Below are positions 24,606 through 32,880 of a stretch of DNA of 64,000 bases, one piece after another. The stretch spans positions 62,001 to 126,000 of the forward strand of contig NZ_JABVBB010000032.1 in the NCBI RefSeq assembly GCF_013346665.1. Reading direction: 5' to 3'. Position 1 is the first letter of the stretch. The number at the start of each line of letters is the position of its first letter. Below the pieces are notes generated by a model, which was not told the DNA's origin, searched no databases, and saw only the letters and a program-made list of their open reading frames with translations. The position numbers and the translations under genes were made by a program. Source of the DNA: Sulfitobacter maritimus. Lineage in GTDB: Bacteria; Pseudomonadota; Alphaproteobacteria; Rhodobacterales; Rhodobacteraceae.

Positions 24606-26602
24606 TGGGCTTCACCTTCATACATTTGCGGTGACGTGGCGGCGGGTGGCAGTGACTTGCCCTGCAGCCACGGCAGGATTTCGGACTGCGGACCCATTAT
24701 CTTCACGCTCCCTTTTTCGAGCACTAGGATCTTATCGACATTGCGCAAGAGCGACGGGCGTTGCGTGACCGCAACGACCGTGATGTCGCGGGCTTTAGCT
24801 CGGGCGAGCGCGGCCGCCAGCGCCCGTTCTCCAGCTGTATCGAGATTGGAGTTCGGTTCGTCGAGCACGACCAGTCGCGGATCGCCGAAGAAGGCCCGCG
24901 CCAGACCGATCCGTTGCTTCTGCCCGCCTGAGAGCGGTGCGCCGTCCATCGACACGAAGGTCTCGTAGCCCCCAGGTAGCTGCGAGATCAGCCCGTGGAC
25001 ATCGGCGATCTCGGCGGCGTCGAAGATCGCCTCATCGCTCGCATCGCTGCGCATGCGGGCAATATTGGCTTTCACCGTACCGGGAAAGAGCTGTACGTCC
25101 TGCGGCAGATAGCCGATCGAGGCGCCGAACTGGCGTAAGTTCCAGTTGCGCAAGTCCATCTGGTCGAGGCGTACCCCGCCAGCGGTTGGCATGATTGAAC
25201 CCACCAGCATCCGTGCCAATGTACTTTTCCCCGCCCCCGACGAACCAACGATGGCCAGGGATTCCCCAGGCTTAAGCTCGAAAGAAATGCCGTTGAGGAT
25301 CACCTTCTTTTGCGGTGGGGGGACGTATAGGACGCGCTCGACGGTCAAGTGACCTTTGGGCCGTGGCAACTCCAGCCGGGAGATGTTGAGCGGTGAGTTC
25401 TGCAGCAAGTAGCGGATGCGATCATAGGCTGAACGGGCCGATACGACGTTCTTCCAGCCTTCGATTGCACCCTCAATCGGCCCGAGCGCACGTGCGCCGA
25501 TGATCGAAGCTGCGATAATCATACCCGCACTCAAACCGCCTTGCAAAGCAAGGTAGGCTCCCCATCCGAGAATGGTTATCTGGGTGATCAGCCGAACAAA
25601 TTTCGATACTCCCGCGGCCAGCACATTGCGCTCCTGCGCCAGAACCTGTGCCTTGAGCGAGGCGGCTGTTTCGCGGCCCCACAACACCACACACTCAGGC
25701 GTCATGCCCATTGCGTTAATGACCTGCGCATTTCGGGCCAGCGCGTCGGCCTGCAGGTTTGCCCGCGCCGCATTGACGTTGGCCTGGGCAAAGGGAATCG
25801 CGGTGAAGCGCTTCGTTAGCCACGCGATCAAACCCAGGAGAAGAGCTGTTACCGTGACGATATATCCAAAATGCGGGTGAATGAGGAAGAGCGTTCCCAG
25901 ATAAAGGGGCGCCACGGGCAGGTCGCACAGCGTCATCAGCGTTGAGCCAGTGATAAAGCTGCGGATCTGTTGCAGATCACCGAGCCGTTGGAACTCCATC
26001 GGTGAGCCGTTCTGCGAAGCGCGGGCGGCAGCCGCGAGGACTGGCGCGCCGAGACGGCTTTCGATCTGAGCCGCGGTGCGCATCAGCACAGTCCGACGGG
26101 CCACGTCAATGAGAGAATGAGCAAACAGCAGCCCGACGATAATGAGCGTCAGCATCATCAGCGTATCAAGGCTGCGGCTCGACAGGACGCGGTCCGAGAC
26201 CTGAAACAGGTAGACAGGGACTGCTAGCAGCAACGCGTTAACGATGAAAGAAAAGATGACGACGGTGATGATGTTGGCCCGGAACGCCGCTTGCGATCGA
26301 CCGAGCGCGGCACGAAAATCCTCGTCCGCCTGCCGCCGCTGGAGGGGTGGCTTCTTGGGTGTTATTGTATTTATTGGTGCCTGACACGCCGCTTTGCGTG
26401 GTTTTGAGGCAGGCGCCGTGTCATGTAACTGAGCGCCCTCTTGGCCGTTTTTTTTCTCGGAGATGGATGGGGCCTCGTTATCTCCGGGCAATATCCCCAA
26501 CAGGTCAGCGGCGCGCAGGTTGTCGATCATTCGCGCAACCTCAGGTCGGCGCAGCAAGCCGGGCTCGAAAACGGGGACGGGCGTATCGTTATGTCCGGTC
26601 AT
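24602..26602 (-). CDS. Second type I secretion ABC transporter, long N-terminus
   Basis: A 666-aa exporter. The transmembrane region starts near 105 (ANIITVVIFSFIVNALLLAVPVY); Walker A GSSGAGKST lies near 451, signature LSGGQKQR near 557, and Walker B LVVLDEPNSNLD near 575. The ~100-residue N-terminal extension is hydrophilic and unlike the PrtD protein at 16336; it contains a short motif PEVARMIDNLRAADLLGILPG that could contact cargo or partner. There is no C39 peptidase signature. Start and stop each overlap neighbours by four bases, so it is translationally coupled to gene A upstream and HlyD downstream. Confidence 0.88.
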   Translation of the reverse strand: MTGHNDTPVPVFEPGLLRRPEVARMIDNLRAADLLGILPGDNEAPSISEKKNGQEGAQLHDTAPASKPRKAACQAPINTITPKKPPLQRRQADEDFRAALGRSQAAFRANIITVVIFSFIVNALLLAVPVYLFQVSDRVLSSRSLDTLMMLTLIIVGLLFAHSLIDVARRTVLMRTAAQIESRLGAPVLAAAARASQNGSPMEFQRLGDLQQIRSFITGSTLMTLCDLPVAPLYLGTLFLIHPHFGYIVTVTALLLGLIAWLTKRFTAIPFAQANVNAARANLQADALARNAQVINAMGMTPECVVLWGRETAASLKAQVLAQERNVLAAGVSKFVRLITQITILGWGAYLALQGGLSAGMIIAASIIGARALGPIEGAIEGWKNVVSARSAYDRIRYLLQNSPLNISRLELPRPKGHLTVERVLYVPPPQKKVILNGISFELKPGESLAIVGSSGAGKSTLARMLVGSIMPTAGGVRLDQMDLRNWNLRQFGASIGYLPQDVQLFPGTVKANIARMRSDASDEAIFDAAEIADVHGLISQLPGGYETFVSMDGAPLSGGQKQRIGLARAFFGDPRLVVLDEPNSNLDTAGERALAAALARAKARDITVVAVTQRPSLLRNVDKILVLEKGSVKIMGPQSEILPWLQGKSLPPAATSPQMYEGEAQ

Positions 26603-28608
26603 GCCATTATTCCGCTCATCATGTCGTCTCCTGCATGCATCGGGATAAAGTTGAACTGGCCGTCGGCGTCGGGCTCAGTCACGAGGTCGGGATCAAGAAA
26701 GGCGATGACTTCACTTGCAAGCGTTTGGGCATCCACCGTACGCACGTCTTGGTCCTCGGCCAGAATGTTGGTTTGGATCATCATCTCGTCGTCGTAATGC
26801 TCACCCTCAACCATCGCGACATTGCCCTGTCCACGAACGTCGAAGATCTGCGCGACATTCGCGGCCGTGTTACCGCCGGTCGAAAGCGACATCTCCCCCA
26901 CCCCGAGCTGCAAGGCGGCGTCGGCGTCGTGGATTTCATTGGTCTGGTGGATCGCGTTAACATCAAGATAGTCACCCTCGACAAAAAGAACCCGTAGCGG
27001 CATGTTGCCACCTGCTGGAACCGCTAGATCGGGTGGGTCGTCGAGCGTCCCTTCGCGTCCTGTAAGGACATCAAGGAAATCCCACGCGCCATCGGTAACA
27101 GATGTGAAAATATCGGTGCCACTGCGATGGATCCATGCCTCGTTCCACAGCGTGTTGCCCCCGCCGAGGGTTGCGGCGGTTCCCTCTGCGCCGGTGCCGA
27201 TCACGCGCATCGTGTCGTCATCAATCACCATGTTGTCTTGAAATATCATGTTGGCGCGGACCATATCACCGCCCACGAAAATCACGTCGTAATAGTCGCG
27301 CAGAACTGTCAGATCGCTCATGCTGACACTTTCGTTTTCGCCCAACACGAAGCGCTGAAAACCCGTTTCGGCATGTTGTACAGAAAGGTCGCCGTCGCGG
27401 ATCATATTGTGCTGGATCAGCATGTTAAAATCGACGAGATCGCCTTCGACCACATCCACGTTCCAACGCGGCGCGAGGGGAACGGCGCTCACAGCGCCGG
27501 GCGCGATTAACGACAGATCAGTCTGAAAATGGGCAAGATTGGTCAGCACATTGGTGCCCGCAGTCAGCGGGTTCACTGGTCCTGCAAGATGTGCCTCGTC
27601 GACATCTGACAATATGTTGGTCTGCCAGATCACCGACAGGTCATGAACATTTCCCATCACAACGAGTGTGCCGCCGACGTCGTTGGTATCGCGGATCGTG
27701 GCCGAGGACAGCGCGAGATTGCCGCCGAGTTCGGCCTCCATCCCCGGTCGTTCGAGCCCGTTTCGCCCCTCCGTTTCAAGATCAAGGCTGTCCCCGCTCT
27801 GCACGGTCGACCCGAGATCGGTGGCGGATACCAAATCTGGATCGGAAGGGCGGTCATTTTTGCTGAAATCAGGGCGCTCGGGGGGCGTATCGGTCAACAC
27901 GCCGTTGAGCCAGATGCCCTCGCTCTCAACGGCCAGCGTCGCAAGCCAGCTTTCTGAACCCTCCGCCTCGGGGTCTCCCGTCTGCGCGGCATCCACCTGT
28001 GCGTCGAGCACGACCCGAAGAGCTGCAGGGAAGGTGACTGGGTCGGCGATTGTGTCGCGCAGGCTTACAAGTTCAGCTGCGACCTCAGGCAGGTTGGGAT
28101 CCTCCAAAAGCGTGGCACGGCGCGCGTTGGTATCCACATCAGCCCAACTGGGCCGTCCGGCTTCGGGGTTTTCAAGGATCGTGTCGCCATCCTCGAGGAC
28201 ATTGAGCTGGCGGATATGAATGAGCTGCGATCCAATGGCGAAATACTTGATGGTAATCACATAGTCCGACATCGCAGCGGATGAGCCCGACGCATAGCTA
28301 TGTGGCAGAAAATAGGGGGCGCTCTCGGCCAATCTGGCCGAAGGCAGCATCGGCACGTTTGAGGCAAAGTTCGGGGTTTGGAGCGAAGAGGGTAGGGCGT
28401 TGGCCGCAGGGAGCGGGAGCGCGGCACCGGCAGTTTGGGCTAGCAAAACTGGGTCGGAAGGTGGTGGCAGAGGTTGTTCAGGAATGAGCGACAGATCAAT
28501 GCCAAGGTCGGGAGCCTTACCTTCCAAAAGGGGCTTTATGCGTTCTTCGTTCTCGAGAAGCCGCAGATAGCCCGCGAAACGTTCGATATACTCGCCGACA
28601 TCATCCAT
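26599..28608 (-). CDS. Protein A: unknown, repeated QxN motif, with type I secretion
   Basis: A 669-aa protein I do not recognise. There is no Sec signal. Residues 40-105 are Pro/Ala-rich. Six copies of [IF]-x-Q-x-N-x-[ILV]-x-[DE]-x-D are visible: 131 (HIRQLNVLEDGD), 326 (VIWQTNILSDVD), 396 (MLIQHNMIRDGD), 454 (MIFQDNMVIDDD), 552 (AIHQTNEIHDAD) and 609 (MMIQTNILAEDQ). Most are preceded by V-x-G-[DE]. The repeats suggest stacked beta strands with acidic turns, perhaps binding Ca2+. It overlaps the exporter ABC gene by four bases, so it is either secreted by it or an accessory of it. A decayed partial copy lies at 30042-30450. Confidence 0.7.
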   Translation of the reverse strand: MDDVGEYIERFAGYLRLLENEERIKPLLEGKAPDLGIDLSLIPEQPLPPPSDPVLLAQTAGAALPLPAANALPSSLQTPNFASNVPMLPSARLAESAPYFLPHSYASGSSAAMSDYVITIKYFAIGSQLIHIRQLNVLEDGDTILENPEAGRPSWADVDTNARRATLLEDPNLPEVAAELVSLRDTIADPVTFPAALRVVLDAQVDAAQTGDPEAEGSESWLATLAVESEGIWLNGVLTDTPPERPDFSKNDRPSDPDLVSATDLGSTVQSGDSLDLETEGRNGLERPGMEAELGGNLALSSATIRDTNDVGGTLVVMGNVHDLSVIWQTNILSDVDEAHLAGPVNPLTAGTNVLTNLAHFQTDLSLIAPGAVSAVPLAPRWNVDVVEGDLVDFNMLIQHNMIRDGDLSVQHAETGFQRFVLGENESVSMSDLTVLRDYYDVIFVGGDMVRANMIFQDNMVIDDDTMRVIGTGAEGTAATLGGGNTLWNEAWIHRSGTDIFTSVTDGAWDFLDVLTGREGTLDDPPDLAVPAGGNMPLRVLFVEGDYLDVNAIHQTNEIHDADAALQLGVGEMSLSTGGNTAANVAQIFDVRGQGNVAMVEGEHYDDEMMIQTNILAEDQDVRTVDAQTLASEVIAFLDPDLVTEPDADGQFNFIPMHAGDDMMSGIMA

Positions 28609-28652
28609 CTGAATCGTGCCCTTCTCGAAAAGTCTTACGAGGTGGAAACGAA

Positions 28653-28676
28653 CCGGCGGGGGCTGACCCCCGCCGG
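28653..28676 (-). terminator. Intercistronic hairpin between B and A
   Basis: CCGGCGGGGG-CTGA-CCCCCGCCGG: a perfect 10-bp GC-rich stem just after the gene B stop (read leftwards) and before gene A. Only TTCGTTT follows on the minus strand, so it is more likely an attenuator or RNA-stabilising stem that lets B exceed A. The duplicate copy keeps it (30489-30512). Confidence 0.6.
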
Positions 28677-28692
28677 GACGAGTGGTTTGTTG

Positions 28693-29676
28693 TTAGACGT
28701 CGTCCGCATCCCCGGTGTCGGAGGAGGCACCGCCGACAACCGATGTCTCGGCTAGGTTGTACTGGATGTTGGCACCCAGCGTCAGGTTCATGGTGAACGC
28801 CTCTTGGGTCAGCGCCACATCCGCTGAGGTCATGGATTGAACGTCCATCGAGTCATGACCCGGACCACCAGCAGCGTCTCCAGCGTTGAAGTCCTGCATC
28901 GAGGCAGTGCCGCCATTCGCGGTTGCGGTCTGGTAGAAGCCGCCGCCATTCCCGGGCCCGCCATCGCCAGCGTCAGCCGGATGCGCATGGTACGCAGCAT
29001 CTCCATCGCCGCCTTGGCCGCCCGTGCCGCCCGGTGAACCGCCATTGTAGATCACATCCGGATTGCTCACGCTATCGTTGTCGGTCAGATTGTTTGTCTG
29101 ATCGAGCGAGAACGCCATATCGTTGCCTGAGCCATTCAGGGCATCGGCCAGCAAGCTATCGATGTCGAAGTCGCCCAGGTTGTCGAAATCGACCAGGTCG
29201 TTGTCTTGGTCATTGTCGTCGTTGCTATCTACGTTTCCGACATTCTGCTGGCTGTTGTCAGTATTGTCGGTATCGCGGCGATTGTTGTCATTGTCGTCGT
29301 TGCTATCTACGTTTCCGACATTCTGCTGGCTGTTGTCAGTATTGTCGGTATCGCGGCGGTTGTTGTCGTTGTCGTCGTTGCTATCTACGTTTCCGACATT
29401 TTGCTGGCTGTTGTCAGTGTTGTCAGTATCACGCCGGTTGTTGTCGTTGTCATCGTTGCTATCTACGTTTCCGACATTCTGCTGGCTGTTGTCCGTGTTG
29501 TCGGTATCGCGCCGGTTGTTGTCGTCATCCGACTGGTTCACACGGGATCTGACCGCATTGGCCTGATTGTCACCACTATTGCCCTGATCGGCGTCGATTG
29601 CGTCATCGTCGCGGACTGCAGTGGCGGCGGCACCGAGTGCTAGGGCGACGGCATTGTCATCATCAATAAGAGACAT
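28693..29676 (-). CDS. Protein B1: D/N-rich repeat protein, type I secretion cluster
   Basis: A 327-aa very acidic protein, not recognised. After MSLIDDDNAVALALGAAATAV come four perfect or near-perfect 26-aa repeats (residues ~49-152; unit contains RRDTDNTDNSQQNVGNVDSN). Then SLLADALNGSG, a copy of the protein A motif at ~192 (LDQTNNLTDND), a Gly/His-rich stretch (GGTGGQGGDGDAAYHAH), and a hydrophobic-alternating C-terminus (NLTLGANIQYNLAETSVV) that could be the secretion signal. ATG 29676 has GGAG nine bases upstream. No Sec signal. Best reading: abundant secreted or surface repeat protein exported by the adjoining system. It duplicates the gene at 30529. Confidence 0.72.
   Translation of the reverse strand: MSLIDDDNAVALALGAAATAVRDDDAIDADQGNSGDNQANAVRSRVNQSDDDNNRRDTDNTDNSQQNVGNVDSNDDNDNNRRDTDNTDNSQQNVGNVDSNDDNDNNRRDTDNTDNSQQNVGNVDSNDDNDNNRRDTDNTDNSQQNVGNVDSNDDNDQDNDLVDFDNLGDFDIDSLLADALNGSGNDMAFSLDQTNNLTDNDSVSNPDVIYNGGSPGGTGGQGGDGDAAYHAHPADAGDGGPGNGGGFYQTATANGGTASMQDFNAGDAAGGPGHDSMDVQSMTSADVALTQEAFTMNLTLGANIQYNLAETSVVGGASSDTGDADDV
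29221..29532 (-). repeat. 78-bp tandem repeat, four units, in gene B1
   Basis: Units start at 29221, 29299, 29377 and 29455 on the plus strand. Each encodes 26 residues on the minus strand. They differ by a few, mostly silent, bases. Confidence 0.9.
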
Positions 29677-29858
29677 CTTTTTACTCCGTTTGTGGTCGGA
29701 GACGGTGATCACGGCCTCGCAGCGGCTATCTCATCTGCGACAGACCTAGCTCTCCGTTTCCCTGTTCACCGCGGCTGGCTTGCCGGCCCCCTCATGGGGT
29801 CGAGCCCCGCGGTAGGGGAAGCATGCGTCACTTCTGTCCAATCTAACGAGACGCCAAT

Positions 29859-29894
29859 TAGGGTCTTAACCGCCGTCATATAGGGTTAACCCTA
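29859..29894. promoter_or_regulatory. Candidate regulator sites upstream of gene B1
   Basis: TTAGGGTCTTAACC (29859-29872) and the perfect palindrome TAGGGTTAACCCTA (29881-29894) lie about 190-220 bp before the B1 ATG. Both are kept, with one change, before B2. The half TAGGGTTAAC resembles TAGGGTAAAC before the LuxR gene. Confidence 0.45.
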
Positions 29895-29964
29895 ATGGGT
29901 GAGTGGCTGCAGCGGGGTTTGGAAAACGCCAAGACACTTTTGCTTTGGCAAGAATGAAAGATCT

Positions 29965-30041
29965 CTAGTCTGCGGGGTTTGCGTGCTGTTCCAGCCGCGG
30001 CAGCAGAGCCCAAAGTCGCTAATTAATGCGTCCCAGTTCGG
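29965..30041 (-). pseudogene. 3' fragment of gene C left by tandem duplication
   Basis: These ~77 bp repeat the last ~25 codons of the gene at 31807-32367 with a few changes (the upstream side continues the same match through 29950). The match stops near 30042, where gene A-derived sequence begins. This is the duplication junction. Confidence 0.75.
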
Positions 30042-30450
30042 TGACCGCCGAGAGTTGCGGCGGTCACCTTTGCACCGTTGCCGATCACGCGCATCGCGTT
30101 CTCATCAATCACCACGTTGTCTTGAAATATCATGTTGGCGCGGACCATATCCCCGCCCGCGAAAATCACGTCGCAATAGTTGCGCAGAACCGTTGAACCG
30201 TTGAACCGTTGAACCGTTGAACCGTTGAACCGTTGAACCGTTGAACCGCTAATGCTGACATTCTCGTTTACGCACAACACAAAGCGCTGAAAACCCGTCT
30301 GGGCATGTTGTATCAAAAAGGGGCGCCGTCGCGGATCACATTGCGCTGGATAGCATGTTGAAATCGACGAGATCGCCTTCGACCACATTCGAGCGCAGCG
30401 CGAGGGGAACGGCGCTCGCGGCGCCGGGCGCGACAACATCCATCTGTATC
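30042..30450 (-). pseudogene. Decayed copy of gene A
   Basis: Minus-strand sequence matches gene A over about 27165-27500 (e.g. GGDMVRANMIFQDN and HAQTGFQRFVL) with frameshifts, then jumps to the first bases of gene A (match to ~28600-28650). About 1.1 kb of the interior is deleted. An 8-bp repeat array has replaced part of it (30187-30248). It cannot encode a working protein. Confidence 0.82.
30187..30248. repeat. 8-bp microsatellite (GAACCGTT)n, about 7.8 units
   Basis: Uninterrupted GAACCGTT units inside the gene A relic. Gene A itself has a single related site in this position, so the array expanded after duplication. Confidence 0.9.
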
Positions 30451-30488
30451 GCACCCTCCTCGAAAGATCCTTACAAGGTGGAAACGAA

Positions 30489-30512
30489 CCGGCGGGGTCT
30501 GACCCCCGCCGG
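30489..30512 (-). terminator. Duplicate of the intercistronic hairpin
   Basis: CCGGCGGGG-TCTGAC-CCCCGCCGG, a 9-bp stem, just downstream of gene B2. It corresponds to 28653-28676. Confidence 0.55.
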
Positions 30513-30528
30513 GACGAGTGGTTTGTTG

Positions 30529-31512
30529 TTAGGCGTCGTCCGCATCCCCGGTATCGGAGGAAGCTCCGCCGACAACCGATGTCTCGGCTAGGTTGTACTG
30601 GATATTGGCACCTAGCGTCAGGTTCATGGTGAACGCCTCTTGGGTCAGCGCCACATCCGCTGAGGTCATGGATTGAACGTCCATCGAGTCATGACCCGGA
30701 CCACCGGAAGCGCCTCCAGCGTTGAAGTCCTGCATCGAGGCAGTGCCGCCATTCGCGGTTGCGGTCTGGTAGAAGCCGCCGCCATTCCCGGGCCCGCCAT
30801 CGCCAGCGTCAGCCGGATGCGCATGGTACGCAGCATCTCCATCGCCGCCTTGGCCGCCCGTGCCGCCCGGTGAACCGCCATTATAGATCACATCCGGATT
30901 GCTCACGCTATCGTTGTCGGTCAGATTGTTTGTCTGATCGAGCGAGAACGCCATATCGTTGCCAGAGCCATTCAGGGCATCGGCCAACAAGCTATCGATG
31001 TCGAACTCGCCCAGATCATCGAAATCGACTAGGTCGTTATCTTGGTCATTGTCGTCGTTACTATCTGTGTTTCCGACATTCCGCTGGCTGTTGTCAGTAT
31101 TGTCGGTATCGCGTCGGTTGCCGTCGTTGTCGTCGTTGCTATCTACGTTTCCGACATTTTGCTGGCTGTTGTCAGTATTGTCGGTATCGCGTCGGTTGCC
31201 GTCGTTGCTGTCGTTACTATCTACGTTTCCGACATTCTGCTGGCTGTTGTCGGTGTTGTCAGTATCGCGCCGGTTGCCGTCATTGCTGTCGTTGCTATCT
31301 ACGTTCCCGACATTTTGTTGGCTATTGTCGGTATTGTCGGTATCGCGCCGGTTGCCATCGTCATCCGACTGGTTCACACGGGACCTGACCGCATTGGCCT
31401 GATTGTCACCACTATTGCCCTGATCGGCATCGATTGCGTCATCGTCGCGAACCGCGGTGGCAGCCCCCGCAAGTGCTAGGGCGATGGCATTGTCATCATC
31501 AATGAGAGACAT
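30529..31512 (-). CDS. Protein B2: paralogue of B1
   Basis: A 327-aa paralogue of the protein at 28693, nearly identical outside the repeats. It has the same start (MSLIDDDNAIALALAGAATAV), four 26-aa repeats with small changes (GNRRDTDNTDNSQQNVGNVD; last unit QRNVGNTDSN), the LDQTNNLTDND motif, the Gly/His stretch and the same C-terminus. ATG 31512 has GGAG upstream. B2 lies 1836 bp from B1, has its own promoter region and hairpin, but its downstream gene A copy is dead, so any export would use the system at 23268-26602. Near identity implies recent duplication or gene conversion. Confidence 0.72.
   Translation of the reverse strand: MSLIDDDNAIALALAGAATAVRDDDAIDADQGNSGDNQANAVRSRVNQSDDDGNRRDTDNTDNSQQNVGNVDSNDSNDGNRRDTDNTDNSQQNVGNVDSNDSNDGNRRDTDNTDNSQQNVGNVDSNDDNDGNRRDTDNTDNSQRNVGNTDSNDDNDQDNDLVDFDDLGEFDIDSLLADALNGSGNDMAFSLDQTNNLTDNDSVSNPDVIYNGGSPGGTGGQGGDGDAAYHAHPADAGDGGPGNGGGFYQTATANGGTASMQDFNAGGASGGPGHDSMDVQSMTSADVALTQEAFTMNLTLGANIQYNLAETSVVGGASSDTGDADDA
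31057..31368 (-). repeat. 78-bp tandem repeat, four units, in gene B2
   Basis: Units at 31057, 31135, 31213 and 31291, in register with those of B1. They carry more substitutions between units than B1, suggesting B1 was homogenised. Confidence 0.88.
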
Positions 31513-31716
31513 TTTTTTACTCCGTTTATGGTCGGAGACGGTGATCACGGCCTCGCAGCGGCTATCTCATCTGCGACAGACCTAGCTCTCCGTTTCCCTG
31601 TTCACCGCGGCTAGCTTGCCGGCCCCCTCATGGGGTCGAGCTCCGCAGTAGGAGAAGCATGCGTCACCTCTGTCCAATTTAACGACACGCCAATTAGGGT
31701 CTTAACCGCTGTCATA

Positions 31717-31730
31717 TGGGGTTAACCCTA
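31717..31730. promoter_or_regulatory. Candidate regulator site upstream of gene B2
   Basis: TGGGGTTAACCCTA, one base off the perfect palindrome before B1, with TTAGGGTCTTAACC 15 bp further along. It lies about 205 bp before the B2 ATG. Confidence 0.4.
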
Positions 31731-31806
31731 ATAGGTGAGGGCTGCTGGGAATTTGGAAAAACGCTAAGACTGCCTACACTTTTGCTTTGGCAAGAATGAA
31801 AGATCT

Positions 31807-32367
31807 CTAGTCTGCGGGGTTTGCGTGCTGTTCCAGCCGCGGCAGCAGAGCCCAAAGTCGCTGATTGATGCGGCCCAGTTCGTCGACCACTTCCGTGATC
31901 TTGGCCAGCCGAGCCGCATCGATAGGGCGGGTTCGGCCGAAGCTCAACCGCTTGCGGCTCTGTTCGACCCGCATTGAGCGGGTGGAAATCGGACGCCCTG
32001 CAGCGTCGAACTCGTAGGAAGCATGTTGCAGGTCGTTGCGCACCCTGCCGCATTTTTCGAGCGCGGTCAGAATATCATCCATTTCGCGCCGCAGATCCAC
32101 GTCCGAAACCCGTACGCGGGTTAGCCGCGACACAAGGTCAGAACGCGCGCGCGCTGTGTTCAATGTGCCATACACCAGCGCTGCGGACACATCATCAGTC
32201 CGCAAAAGCACCATCATTAGATAGATCAAGACGCTCTCATTGTTCGACCATGACATGCTTAGCGCGCCAATCAGGGTCATGAGATGCTCGCGTTCGACAG
32301 CGCCGACCTCCGCCCTCGCGTTCATCTCGGTGAAATTGGGCGGTTGCGGAAGATCCCGTCTGGGCAT
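31807..32367 (-). CDS. Gene C: hypothetical helical protein
   Basis: A 186-aa protein, not recognised. It is predicted largely helical: EREHLMTLIGALSMSWSNNESVLIYLMMVLL, then RARSDLVSRLTRVRV and DDILTALEKCGRVRNDLQHASYEFDAAG. The RN-DLQHA-type segment recalls RNxxxH motifs of HEPN-like proteins (RNDLQH, about 118-123), but this is a weak resemblance. A perfect start context was not seen. It diverges from the gene at 32472 and lies upstream of the B2 gene on the same strand. Its 3' end was included in the tandem duplication, so it is the ancestral right border of the duplicated block. Confidence 0.6.
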   Translation of the reverse strand: MPRRDLPQPPNFTEMNARAEVGAVEREHLMTLIGALSMSWSNNESVLIYLMMVLLRTDDVSAALVYGTLNTARARSDLVSRLTRVRVSDVDLRREMDDILTALEKCGRVRNDLQHASYEFDAAGRPISTRSMRVEQSRKRLSFGRTRPIDAARLAKITEVVDELGRINQRLWALLPRLEQHANPAD

Positions 32368-32471
32368 GCTACGCTCCTGTCAGCGCGAGTTCGTCCTGTA
32401 TGCTACACTGGTTTTGCCCATTCACAAAATCCGAGATTCGCAAGAAGGGGATCACCTTGCTGATAGGTGCG

Positions 32472-32867
32472 ATGAATACCGCTGCAGCGCGTAGGCGCGC
32501 GACGCGCCTTCTCAGGCCGTATGTCGAACGCGCGGCCTGGGCAGGCGGCCCCTTGAGTGAAGCCGATTGGCTGACGTCGCGGTGTATCGGCTTCCTTGTC
32601 GGCGCGATCAACAGGATCGTCGCACAGGACAATCTTGAGGAGGAGGGGGTCTTCGCTGTTCAGCTTGGTGTCTGGGAAGATCTGACCTGTGCCGCACCTA
32701 GTCTGTTCGCCACACGTCTTTATCTGCTGTCCTCGGAAGGCGACATCGACATCCGCGAAGGTCACATCGCGGGCGCATTTTTTGCGGATGCGCTGTTGTC
32801 AGGCGACGAAGAGGTTGCTCGCACAGCGTGGGACGCGTCCCTCGGCGATCTAGGCTCCGCCAGATAG
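32472..32867 (+). CDS. Hypothetical protein
   Basis: A 131-aa helical protein (from ATG 32472; the frame is open from 32400). It contains AAARRRATRLLRPYVERAAWAGGPLSEADWL and a hydrophobic-rich FLVGAINRIVAQDN segment, then alternating acidic helices. No motif I can name. It diverges from gene C. A weak AGGTG precedes the ATG. Transcribed towards the oppositely oriented gene at 32881. Confidence 0.5.
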   Translation: MNTAAARRRATRLLRPYVERAAWAGGPLSEADWLTSRCIGFLVGAINRIVAQDNLEEEGVFAVQLGVWEDLTCAAPSLFATRLYLLSSEGDIDIREGHIAGAFFADALLSGDEEVARTAWDASLGDLGSAR

Positions 32868-32880
32868 GCGAACTCGACAA

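Noticed and set aside
29123-29643. Plus-strand hydrophobic repeat frames antisense to gene B1 (for example VVVIVAIYVSDILLAV repeats)
   Set aside because: They are the complement of the D/N-rich 78-bp repeats. The minus-strand frame has a proper start, ribosome site, a shared motif with gene A and a matching duplicate; the plus frames have none of these.
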